From contig CAZNLJ010000037.1 in NCBI GenBank assembly GCA_964573725.1, forward strand, positions 1-47,108: 47,108 bases of DNA. Reading direction: 5' to 3'. Made by a program: the position numbers and the translations under genes. The notes beneath the pieces were generated by a model. The model worked only from the letters and a program-made list of their open reading frames with translations. It had not been told where the DNA came from and searched no databases. This DNA comes from UBA6168 sp964573725. GTDB taxonomy: Bacteria > Bacteroidota > Bacteroidia > Chitinophagales > Saprospiraceae. Positions 7,848-15,846 of the stretch are shown piece by piece (position 1 is the first letter of the stretch; the number at the start of each line of letters is the position of its first letter).

Positions 7848-9857
7848 TCACTCATCCGGCGGAACATAACGGGCAATGATTTCCACCCTCCGGTTCTTCC
7901 AATTGGGCTGGTCGTTGACGGACTCCCCTTTACCCTCGATAAAGACCCGCTTGACGGATACCCCTTTCTCCTTCATATAGATACCTACATTTCGGGCCCT
8001 TTTTTCCGACAGCTTGAGATTATAGGCATCCCGGCCTATCTGATCGGCGTACCCGATGATCTCCACATCCTCCACCAAGCCGGCGTCGATCAATTTTTCC
8101 AGGAAGGTATCCAATCGGACGATATCGTCGGCGCGGAGGTCCGCCCCGTCGAAATCGAAAAGGATTGCGTGGCGAAGTTCCAGGATCTGCACCTTTTCCA
8201 CCGGCACACCGGGAATCGGTTCCGAGGCGACGGGCAGGGGGGCCTGCCAGTTGGCGAGCTTGAAGAGCGGATCCAGGGCGATATTCATGTGGTAATAGGA
8301 GCGGTTGTCCCAGACCGGAACGGCAAATCCGTTGCGATAAGGGTGATAATCCGGATGCCGGACCATCAAGGCCAGCGAATCGGGAGCGGCCAGGCAGAGA
8401 AAGAAAGTCCCGTCTGCATCGGTTTCGACCGGCGGTCGGCCATCGAAATGAACAACGGTCCGGACGGGCAGGTGCGTGATGGAGTCCACCACCCTACCCT
8501 CGACATAGGTCATGTCAAGGCCGCGCAGGGCATCAGGCAAACGGAACCGATAGATATCCATACCGCCGAACCCACCGGTCCGATTGGATGCGAAATAGCC
8601 GGTGGTGCCGTCGGCCGATAGAAAAAAGCCCAATTCGCGAAAGGCGGAATTGACCGGGACACCGAGGTTAAGGGGCAGGCCCCACTGGCCGTCGTCCTGC
8701 AGGCGGGACAGGAAGATATCCTGTTCACCGAAGCCGAGGTGACCGGTGGAGGAAAAGAACAGGACCTTACCGTCATTGGAGATGAAAGGAGCCTCCTCGT
8801 CCCCGCTTGAATTGATGGCAGGTCCCATGTTCTGCGGCCGGCCCCATTGGCCGTCCTCCCGGCGGAAGGAGACCCAGATATCCGCCCCGCCGAAACCGCC
8901 GATGCGGTTGCTGGAGAAATAGAGGACACTGCCATCGCAGCTGATCGTCGCCTGGGATTCCCAATTCAGCGAATTGGCATCACCGGGAGCGGGGCGGGGG
9001 TCGCGGAGCCGGCCGTTGTCGATATCGGCCTCCCAGATATCGCAGGGGCCGAGGGTTTGCGGCCGTTGGCAGGCGGTGAAGAACAAGCGGCGGCCATCCT
9101 TCACCAAGGTCGGCATCCCCTCGTTCTCCCCGGTATTGAAATCCTGTACCGCCTGACCGGGGCGCCAGTTTCCCTGGGGATTGGTGCTCCAGTACAGGTC
9201 CTCATCCGATTTGTCGTTGCGACGGTACGTATAGTAGAGGGTTCTTCCGTCGTTGGTCAGGCAGGGGAAGTACTCATCGGCGGCGGAATTGATTTGGTTG
9301 CCGAGGTTGGTCACCTCGGAGACACTCCGGAACTGGAGGGAATCCAGGGCCACGGTGCAGGCGAAGATGCTGCCGGCCACCTGGCCGTAGTAGATCGAGT
9401 CCACCGTGCGTTCCTCGATGCCGTTGTAGGAAAAATAGGCCGGTTCGAAGTCCTTCATCGACAGGAAGGACTCGAATAGCGCGCGGGCCTTTGCATATTC
9501 TCCGCTTTGGTAGAAGGTACGGGCCGCCTCGAAGTAGAGCGCCCTGGAGAAGCGGGGATTTTTTTCCAGGATGCGGGAATAGGTATCCGCCGCCTTGCGC
9601 AATTCGCCCAGCATTTCGTAGCAGGCTCCGATACCCCGCAAGGCCGGTGCGAAGTCGGGATATTCGGCAGCCACCTTGCGGAAGTGACCGAGGGCATCCT
9701 TGTATTTTTCCCGGAGCAGCGCATATTCCCCCTTTTGTTGGATGGCCACGTATTTTTCGTGCATCCCTTGCGGAAGACGTTCCGGCCCTTGCGCAGGGGA
9801 AGCGCCGATGAAGAGTCCGACGAAGAAAGCCGACAAAACAAATTTCCTCACATCCAT
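7848..9857 (-). CDS. PorE-like OmpA-family protein (TPR, PD40 propeller, CRD, OmpA domain)
   Basis: The 669-residue product starts at ATG 9857; the TTG three codons earlier is unlikely. In order it has a signal peptide (VRKFVLSAFFVGLFIGASPA), TPR units (about residues 30-130), WD40/PD40 beta-propeller repeats (about 180-440; repeated motifs such as FPCLTNDGRTLYYTYRR, LYFSSNRIGGFGGADIW and GYFASNRTGGFGGMDIYRF), a carboxypeptidase-regulatory-like domain (VEGRVVDSITHLPV, about 440-510) and an OmpA peptidoglycan-binding domain (FDFDGADLRADD, NLKLSEKRARNVG, KNRRVEI). This is the domain order of PorE, the T9SS component proposed to tie the trans-envelope complex to peptidoglycan. No classical lipobox is obvious. 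A second protein of this kind is at 28908-30797, so paralogues share the role or serve different substrates. Confidence 0.85.
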   Translation of the reverse strand: MDVRKFVLSAFFVGLFIGASPAQGPERLPQGMHEKYVAIQQKGEYALLREKYKDALGHFRKVAAEYPDFAPALRGIGACYEMLGELRKAADTYSRILEKNPRFSRALYFEAARTFYQSGEYAKARALFESFLSMKDFEPAYFSYNGIEERTVDSIYYGQVAGSIFACTVALDSLQFRSVSEVTNLGNQINSAADEYFPCLTNDGRTLYYTYRRNDKSDEDLYWSTNPQGNWRPGQAVQDFNTGENEGMPTLVKDGRRLFFTACQRPQTLGPCDIWEADIDNGRLRDPRPAPGDANSLNWESQATISCDGSVLYFSSNRIGGFGGADIWVSFRREDGQWGRPQNMGPAINSSGDEEAPFISNDGKVLFFSSTGHLGFGEQDIFLSRLQDDGQWGLPLNLGVPVNSAFRELGFFLSADGTTGYFASNRTGGFGGMDIYRFRLPDALRGLDMTYVEGRVVDSITHLPVRTVVHFDGRPPVETDADGTFFLCLAAPDSLALMVRHPDYHPYRNGFAVPVWDNRSYYHMNIALDPLFKLANWQAPLPVASEPIPGVPVEKVQILELRHAILFDFDGADLRADDIVRLDTFLEKLIDAGLVEDVEIIGYADQIGRDAYNLKLSEKRARNVGIYMKEKGVSVKRVFIEGKGESVNDQPNWKNRRVEIIARYVPPDE

Positions 9858-9980
9858 GGACAGCAAACATTGAGCGTGTCAAGCGCCGGGGCCGGCGGCG
9901 AATGCCCCGACCGGATCCGACCGGCGTCGGGGAGGGCGCAAAAAAAGGGACGCCTGCGACAGGCGCGCAACCTAGTTTCG

Positions 9981-9988
9981 TATCTTTG
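9981..9988 (+). promoter_or_regulatory. Candidate promoter of metG operon
   Basis: TATCTTTG matches the Bacteroidota -7 consensus TAnnTTTG, 118 bases before the metG ATG. The -33 region has no clear TTTG. Confidence 0.45.
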
Positions 9989-10105
9989 CCATCGGCAGGG
10001 GCTTGCGTATCAAGGAGAATCAACGGCGGACCGGGACCATCCACCGTGGGCATCCACCAAATCTCCATCAAATTTCATCAACCTGAAAACCTGCCGGCTG
10101 CAAAA

Positions 10106-12250
10106 ATGGACAAAACCAAGAAATATTGCGTCACATCCGCCTTGCCGTACGCCAACGGGGAATTGCACCTGGGCCATTTGGCAGGCGCCTATTTGCCTGC
10201 CGACATTTACGTCCGCTACCTGCGGGGTATCGGATGTGATGTCCTGTTCATCTGCGGTTCCGACGAGCACGGCGCCGCCATCACCATACGGGCGAAGAAA
10301 GAGGGGGCCAGTCCGCAGGACATCATTGACAAATATCATTCCCTGAACAAGGACACCTTCGAAAAACTGGGCATCGGTTTCGATTATTATCACCGGACCA
10401 GCAGTGCGCTGCACCATGAGACCTCGCAGGCATTTTTCCGCACCCTTTACGAGAAAGGCGGCGAGTTGGAGGAACGCACCAGCGAGCAGTACTACGACGA
10501 GGAATACGGTCAGTTCCTGGCGGACCGTTACATCAGCGGGGAATGTCCGAAATGCGGGTACGGGGAGGCATACGGAGACCAGTGTGAAAAATGCGGCACC
10601 TCACTCTCTCCGAGTGAATTGGTCCGACCGGTTTCCCTGTTGAGCGGGAAGCGACCCGTCCTGCGTCCGACCCGCCATTGGTACTTCCGGCTGGACAAGC
10701 ATGCGGACTGGTTGCGGGACTGGATCCGGACGGGCGTGTTGGATGGACGGCAGCACCACGACCCGGCGGAATGGAAGAAGCACGTCATCGGGCAGTGCCT
10801 GTCCTGGTTGGACGACGGGGAGGGTCTCCAGCCGCGGGCGATTACCCGGGACCTCGACTGGGGGATTCCGGTACCCTTGCCGGATGCGGCGGGCAAGGTG
10901 CTGTATGTCTGGTTCGACGCGCCTATCGGGTACATATCCGCGACCAAGCAATGGGCCCTGGAGAAGGGCCGGAACTGGGAGGAATATTGGAAGGGCGAGG
11001 ATGTACGGCTGATCCATTTCATCGGCAAGGACAACATCGTCTTCCACTGCATCGTCTTTCCCGCCATGTTGAAGGCGCACGGGTCTTTTGCTTTGCCGGT
11101 GAACGTACCGGCGAACCAGTTCCTGAACTTCGAGGGGCGGAAGTTCTCCAAGAGCAAAGGCTGGGGGATTGCCCAGCACGAGTACCTGGAAGCCTTCCGG
11201 GATTTTCCGAACAAGGAAGACGCCCTGCGTTGGGTATTGACCCGGATGATGCCGGAGTCCAGGGACAGTGATTTCAAGTGGGACGAATTCACGGAATACC
11301 ACGACAAGGATTTGGCCGACAACCTGGGAAATTTCATTCACCGGGTGTTCGTCTTGACGCACAGTTATTTCGATGGTATGGTGCCCGATCCCGGGGCCGA
11401 CTTCGACCTGGCTGCCGCCCTGGCGCCGGCCGGGGACATCCTGGTCAGATGGCAAGCGGAGTTGGAACATTACAATTTCCGGTCGGCGGCGGCCAGCCTG
11501 ATGGACCTATCCAGCCGGGGCAACCAATACCTGCAGGACGCGGCGCCCTGGGCCATGCGCAAGGCGGATCCGGAAGATCCGCGGATCGGGGCGTGCCTGT
11601 ATGTTTCCCTGCAATGGGTGGCCCTGCTGGGGAGCCTGAGCGAGCCTTTCCTTCCGTTCACGGCGGCGCGCATCCGGCGGATGCTGGGGATGACACCGGC
11701 CGGAGCAGGGCTGCTGGCGGAGGAAATCGCTGCGGTAACGGAAGGGCGGCCGCTGCTTCCGGCGGGGCACCGGGTAGGGGCCCCGGAGATCTTGTTCGCC
11801 AAGATCAACGACCGAAAGGACGACAGCCGTTCGAAGATTATCCTGGCGCAAAAACAGCAGCTGCAAGCGATCATGGAAGCGGAGCAAGCGGCGGCGCAAG
11901 CGGCGGAACGGGAACCTATCAAACCGGAAATCAGTTATGACCAATTTGCGGCGATGGATATCCGGACCGCGCGGATCGTAGCGGCGACGCGGGTGCCCAA
12001 GGCGGACAAGCTCCTACAACTGACGGTCGACCTGGGCAATGAACAGCGGACGGTCGTCAGTGGCATCGCGGCCCATTTCGACCCGGCGGAGCTTCCGGGC
12101 AAGACCGTCCTGTTGCTGGCCAATCTGGCTCCCCGGAAGTTGCGGGGCATCACCTCGCAAGGCATGATCCTCCTGGCGGAGGATGCGGCAGGAAAAATGG
12201 CATTCGTGTCTCCGGGCGACCACTGGGACGGCGGATTCATTGTCAAATAG
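10106..12250 (+). CDS. metG: Methionyl-tRNA synthetase with C-terminal tRNA-binding domain
   Basis: Charges tRNA-Met with methionine using ATP. The 714-residue protein, started at the ATG at 10106 (MDKTKKYCVTSALPYANGEL), contains the class I HIGH motif as HLGH (residues 21-24), a zinc-knuckle pair (C147/C150 and C160/C163) and the KMSKS loop as KFSKS (346-350). It then has the anticodon-binding helical domain and a C-terminal Trbp111/EMAP-like OB fold (about 608-714; DIRTARIVAATRVPKADKLLQ, GNEQRTVVSGIA, APRKLRGITSQGM). An in-frame extension to 9902 exists but reads through the promoter motif and has no family support. lnt begins 21 bases after the stop, so metG, lnt and the GNAT-nitrilase gene probably form one transcript. 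Confidence 0.96.
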   Translation: MDKTKKYCVTSALPYANGELHLGHLAGAYLPADIYVRYLRGIGCDVLFICGSDEHGAAITIRAKKEGASPQDIIDKYHSLNKDTFEKLGIGFDYYHRTSSALHHETSQAFFRTLYEKGGELEERTSEQYYDEEYGQFLADRYISGECPKCGYGEAYGDQCEKCGTSLSPSELVRPVSLLSGKRPVLRPTRHWYFRLDKHADWLRDWIRTGVLDGRQHHDPAEWKKHVIGQCLSWLDDGEGLQPRAITRDLDWGIPVPLPDAAGKVLYVWFDAPIGYISATKQWALEKGRNWEEYWKGEDVRLIHFIGKDNIVFHCIVFPAMLKAHGSFALPVNVPANQFLNFEGRKFSKSKGWGIAQHEYLEAFRDFPNKEDALRWVLTRMMPESRDSDFKWDEFTEYHDKDLADNLGNFIHRVFVLTHSYFDGMVPDPGADFDLAAALAPAGDILVRWQAELEHYNFRSAAASLMDLSSRGNQYLQDAAPWAMRKADPEDPRIGACLYVSLQWVALLGSLSEPFLPFTAARIRRMLGMTPAGAGLLAEEIAAVTEGRPLLPAGHRVGAPEILFAKINDRKDDSRSKIILAQKQQLQAIMEAEQAAAQAAEREPIKPEISYDQFAAMDIRTARIVAATRVPKADKLLQLTVDLGNEQRTVVSGIAAHFDPAELPGKTVLLLANLAPRKLRGITSQGMILLAEDAAGKMAFVSPGDHWDGGFIVK

Positions 12251-12271
12251 CGCCCGGAAGGGCTGTTCAAT

Positions 12272-14098
12272 ATGGACACCAAGCTTCCAGTTACCCTGTT
12301 ACACCGGTTTCGGGTGCCGGTACTCCTCATCGCGGTCCTGCTATTTGCAGGTGTCGGCGGCGTCATGTACACCCGCTGGCAGGCGGACCGGCTTTGGGGG
12401 CACCTGCCCCTGGTGTTGTTCTTGACGGCATGGATTATCCTGGTCCTGGCCAATTGGAAGCGCTACGGCCGGCAGGAGCGAGGCTACCGCTGGCTGGGAT
12501 GGTCGACCTTGGGCGGCGTTTTGCTGGCCGCCGGCTTCCCGCCCTCCCCGCTGACCCCCTTGCTATTCGTTGCCTGGCTGCCTTTCCTGCAGTTGTTCCG
12601 CGAGATGCGGGCGGCGGGAGTCCGCGGGTGGGCCGTTCCGCTGCGGTACCTGTATCCGGGCCTGGTGCTTTGGAACCTGCTGGTAACCTGGTGGGTCGGC
12701 AATACGGCCCTCGTGGCCGGCATGGTAGCCATCTGGCTGAACGCCCTATTTATGAGTGTGCCCCTGTTGCTGCACGGGCAGACCGGTCGAATCCTGCCAC
12801 GGGTCGGTGCCCTGTCCTTCGCCGCCTATTGGATGTCATTCGAGTGGCTGCACCTGAACTGGGAGATATCCTGGGCCTGGTTGAACCTCGGCAACGCATT
12901 CGCCCGCCATCCATCCTGGATCCAGTGGTACGAATACACCGGCACTTTTGGGGGCACTGCCTGGATATTGATTGTCAACTTGTTGTTTTTCAGCGCCATC
13001 CAAGCATCCTCCCATTACCGTAAGCTATGGCGGGAGCAAGGGCGTACAATCGTAGCCGGCCTGGTGGCCATCGGACTGCCCATCGGTTTGTCGGAATACC
13101 GGTACCATACGTACGAGGAAGCGGGGCGGCCGGTGAAGGTGGCGGTCATCCAGCCCAACTACGAACCCCATTACCAGAAATTCAAGATTGCGGAGGAAGC
13201 GCAAGTCGGCACCCTGCTCCAGTTGTCAGCCGGCGTCACCGATGGCGAAACCGACTATCTGTTATGGCCGGAGACCAGTTTCAGTGCCGGGAACCTGCCG
13301 CAGCTGGACCGCCATCCGCTGATCCGTCAACTGCGAAGCTTTCTGGCCGGGCATCCGGGGCTGACCCTGGTGACCGGCATCAGCGCCTACCGGATATTCG
13401 AAGGGGCGGAGGCAGCCGGTGCCACCGCTTTGAGGACCACGGTGCAAGGCCGGGATACCCTGCGCTGGGAAGCGTACAATGCGGCCATCGCCTTGCAGGA
13501 CGGAGCGGATTCCATCCCGGTGTACATTAAATCGAAACTCGTCCCCGGACCCGAGATCCTGCCTTACCGGAGATTCCTGTTTTTCCTGCAACCGCTGGTC
13601 GACTACCTGGACGGTACCATCGAGGGGCTGGGCACACAGACCGACCGGGCGGTATTTTCCGGCCGTGACGGCAAGGTTGCGCCGGTGATATGCTATGAGA
13701 GCATCTTCGGCGGATTTCACACCGGTTACATCCGCCGCGGTGGCGAGGCCACTTTCATCATGACCAACGACGGTTGGTGGGACCAGACGGCCGGGCACCG
13801 GCAGCACCTGCTTTATGCGCGTTTGCGGGCCATCGAAACACGGCGCGACATCGCCCGGTCCGCCAACACCGGCGTTTCCTGCTTCATCAATCAACGGGGG
13901 GACATCCGCCAGGCCACCGCGTACGGCGAAGCTGCCGCCATCCGCGACACGGTGCTGCTCAACGACCAACTGACCTTTTATGTGAAATGGGGGGACCTGC
14001 CTGCCCGGATCGCCCTGTTCACCGCCCTGCTGCTGCTCGTGAACACCTTTGTCAGACACCGACAAGGTGCAGCAGGGCAGGACAGGTCGACCAGCTAA
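12272..14098 (+). CDS. lnt: Apolipoprotein N-acyltransferase
   Basis: Adds the third acyl chain to the N-terminal cysteine of lipoproteins at the periplasmic face of the inner membrane. The 608-residue protein has an N-terminal membrane part (about seven hydrophobic segments between residues 15 and 275), then a periplasmic nitrilase-like domain from VKVAVIQPNYEPHYQKF (about 288) and a final hydrophobic helix (about 568-586). The expected catalytic triad is Glu334 (LWPETS), Lys420 (YIKSKLVP) and Cys474 (VICYES). The usual LVPFGE motif reads LVPGPE here, a small deviation. It lies between metG and a second nitrilase-superfamily gene. Two lipoproteins encoded in this window (26764-27138 and 42935-44068) would be substrates. 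Confidence 0.93.
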   Translation: MDTKLPVTLLHRFRVPVLLIAVLLFAGVGGVMYTRWQADRLWGHLPLVLFLTAWIILVLANWKRYGRQERGYRWLGWSTLGGVLLAAGFPPSPLTPLLFVAWLPFLQLFREMRAAGVRGWAVPLRYLYPGLVLWNLLVTWWVGNTALVAGMVAIWLNALFMSVPLLLHGQTGRILPRVGALSFAAYWMSFEWLHLNWEISWAWLNLGNAFARHPSWIQWYEYTGTFGGTAWILIVNLLFFSAIQASSHYRKLWREQGRTIVAGLVAIGLPIGLSEYRYHTYEEAGRPVKVAVIQPNYEPHYQKFKIAEEAQVGTLLQLSAGVTDGETDYLLWPETSFSAGNLPQLDRHPLIRQLRSFLAGHPGLTLVTGISAYRIFEGAEAAGATALRTTVQGRDTLRWEAYNAAIALQDGADSIPVYIKSKLVPGPEILPYRRFLFFLQPLVDYLDGTIEGLGTQTDRAVFSGRDGKVAPVICYESIFGGFHTGYIRRGGEATFIMTNDGWWDQTAGHRQHLLYARLRAIETRRDIARSANTGVSCFINQRGDIRQATAYGEAAAIRDTVLLNDQLTFYVKWGDLPARIALFTALLLLVNTFVRHRQGAAGQDRSTS

Positions 14099-14109
14099 AA
14101 ACGCCGCCT

Positions 14110-15663
14110 ATGCCACCTGCCATCGACAAGGTAGACCTCCGTTTCTTGGTTCCGGAGGATTACGAGGCCATGAAAAGCATCATGATCGAGGCCTATTCCG
14201 GTATGTCCGACATATTTTGGGAACAGGAGCATATCGCCAAACTCATCGAGTTGTTCCCGGAAGGACAGGTGGCTGTGACCATCAACGACATGGTCGTCGG
14301 TTGCGCGCTCTCCATCGTCGTCAACTACGAGGAGTACGGAGACAACCACACCTACCACGAGATCTGCGGCAACTACAACTTCGATACCCACGACCCGAAA
14401 GGCAATGTGCTCTACGGCATCGATGTATTCATCAAGCGGGAATTCCGGGGTCTCCGACTGGGCAGGCGTTTGTACGACTACCGGAAAGAGCTGTGCGAGC
14501 AGCTCAATCTCAAGGCCATCGTATTCGGCGGTCGGCTGCCGAACTACCACAAGTACGCCAAGGAGCTGACGACCAAGGAGTACATCCAGAAAGTCAAGGA
14601 AAAGGAAATCTACGACCCCGTACTGACATTCCAGTTGTCGAACGATTTTCACGTCAAGAAAGTCATGCGGGGCTATCTGCCCGGAGACAAGGCCAGTAAG
14701 GAATACGCCTGTCTGCTGCAATGGGACAACATCTACTACACGGGGCCGGCCCAGAAAAAGCGCAAACCCGGCATTGAGAAGGAATACGTCCGGGTGGGCT
14801 TGATCCAATGGCAGATGCGGCCCTACAAGTCGCTCGACGACCTCATCGAGCAGGCGGAATATTTCATCGATGCGGTATCGGGCTACCGATGCGACTTCGC
14901 CCTTTTTCCGGAATTTTTCAATGCCCCGCTGATGGCGACGTACAACCACCTGTCGGAGCCGGAGGCCATCCGGGAGGTCGCCAAATACACCGACCCCATC
15001 CGGGAGAAGTTCGTCAGCCTGGCCATTTCGTACAACATCAACCTCATTACCGGGAGCATGCCCTATGTGGAGAACGAGAAACTCTACAACATGGGGTACC
15101 TGTGCCAGCGCAACGGTACCTGGGAGAGTTTCGTCAAGCTGCATCCCACCCCGGATGAAAAAAAGATCTGGGGCATGACCGGTGGTAACGAGCTGCGGGT
15201 CTTCGACACCGATTGCGGAAAAATCGGCATCCTGATTTGTTACGACGTGGAATTTCCCGAGCTGGGGCGGATTCTTGCGGAACAAGGCATGAACATCCTG
15301 TTCGTCCCCTTCCTTACGGATACCCAGAACGGTTATTCCCGGGTACGCAACTGCGCCCGGGCCCGCGCCATCGAGAACGAATGCTACGTCGCCCTGGCGG
15401 GCAGTGTGGGCAACCTGCCCAAGGTCCACAACATGGACATCCAATTCTCCCAGTCCGCCGTCTTCACGCCATGTGATTTTGCATTTCCGACCGGCGGCAT
15501 CCATTCCGAGGCCACCCCCAATACGGAAATGATATTGATCGCCGACCTCGACCTGGAGCTGTTGAAGGAACTCCACCTGCACGGCAGCGTGCAAAACCTC
15601 CGTGACCGCAGAAAGGACCTCTATGATGTGCGTTTCCGCCTGAAACGCCCACCCGGCTCCTGA
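14110..15663 (+). CDS. GNAT acetyltransferase-nitrilase (carbon-nitrogen hydrolase) fusion protein
   Basis: A 517-residue two-domain protein. The N-terminal part (residues 8-205) is a GNAT acetyltransferase-like domain with the acetyl-CoA loop in FRGLRLGRRLYDYR (about 112-125). The C-terminal part (225-517) is a nitrilase-superfamily amidase with triad Glu268 (LFPEFF), Lys343 (VKLHPTP) and Cys377 (LICYDVEFPE). This GNAT-nitrilase architecture is known and widespread but the substrate is not established; it may hydrolyse an amide and acylate an amine in sequence. The ATG at 14110 is 11 bases after the lnt stop and fits the GNAT start; the frame is open further upstream inside lnt but that stretch is a shadow. 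Probably co-transcribed with metG and lnt. Confidence 0.9.
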   Translation: MPPAIDKVDLRFLVPEDYEAMKSIMIEAYSGMSDIFWEQEHIAKLIELFPEGQVAVTINDMVVGCALSIVVNYEEYGDNHTYHEICGNYNFDTHDPKGNVLYGIDVFIKREFRGLRLGRRLYDYRKELCEQLNLKAIVFGGRLPNYHKYAKELTTKEYIQKVKEKEIYDPVLTFQLSNDFHVKKVMRGYLPGDKASKEYACLLQWDNIYYTGPAQKKRKPGIEKEYVRVGLIQWQMRPYKSLDDLIEQAEYFIDAVSGYRCDFALFPEFFNAPLMATYNHLSEPEAIREVAKYTDPIREKFVSLAISYNINLITGSMPYVENEKLYNMGYLCQRNGTWESFVKLHPTPDEKKIWGMTGGNELRVFDTDCGKIGILICYDVEFPELGRILAEQGMNILFVPFLTDTQNGYSRVRNCARARAIENECYVALAGSVGNLPKVHNMDIQFSQSAVFTPCDFAFPTGGIHSEATPNTEMILIADLDLELLKELHLHGSVQNLRDRRKDLYDVRFRLKRPPGS

Positions 15664-15846
15664 ACCGGATATTTCCGCGGCCTGGTGCGCCTGTCGGCCG
15701 GACGTGGACTTGTCGGAAGCAGGGGTTCGGTATGCGGTTTTTCCGGAGCCGGCAGGCACGGCCCGGGACCACTCCGCCCCCGCTGCGCCACAGCCGGCGC
15801 ATCGGAACGCCCGCCGGAGGTTATCCGTATTTCCAGGAATCTTTTT

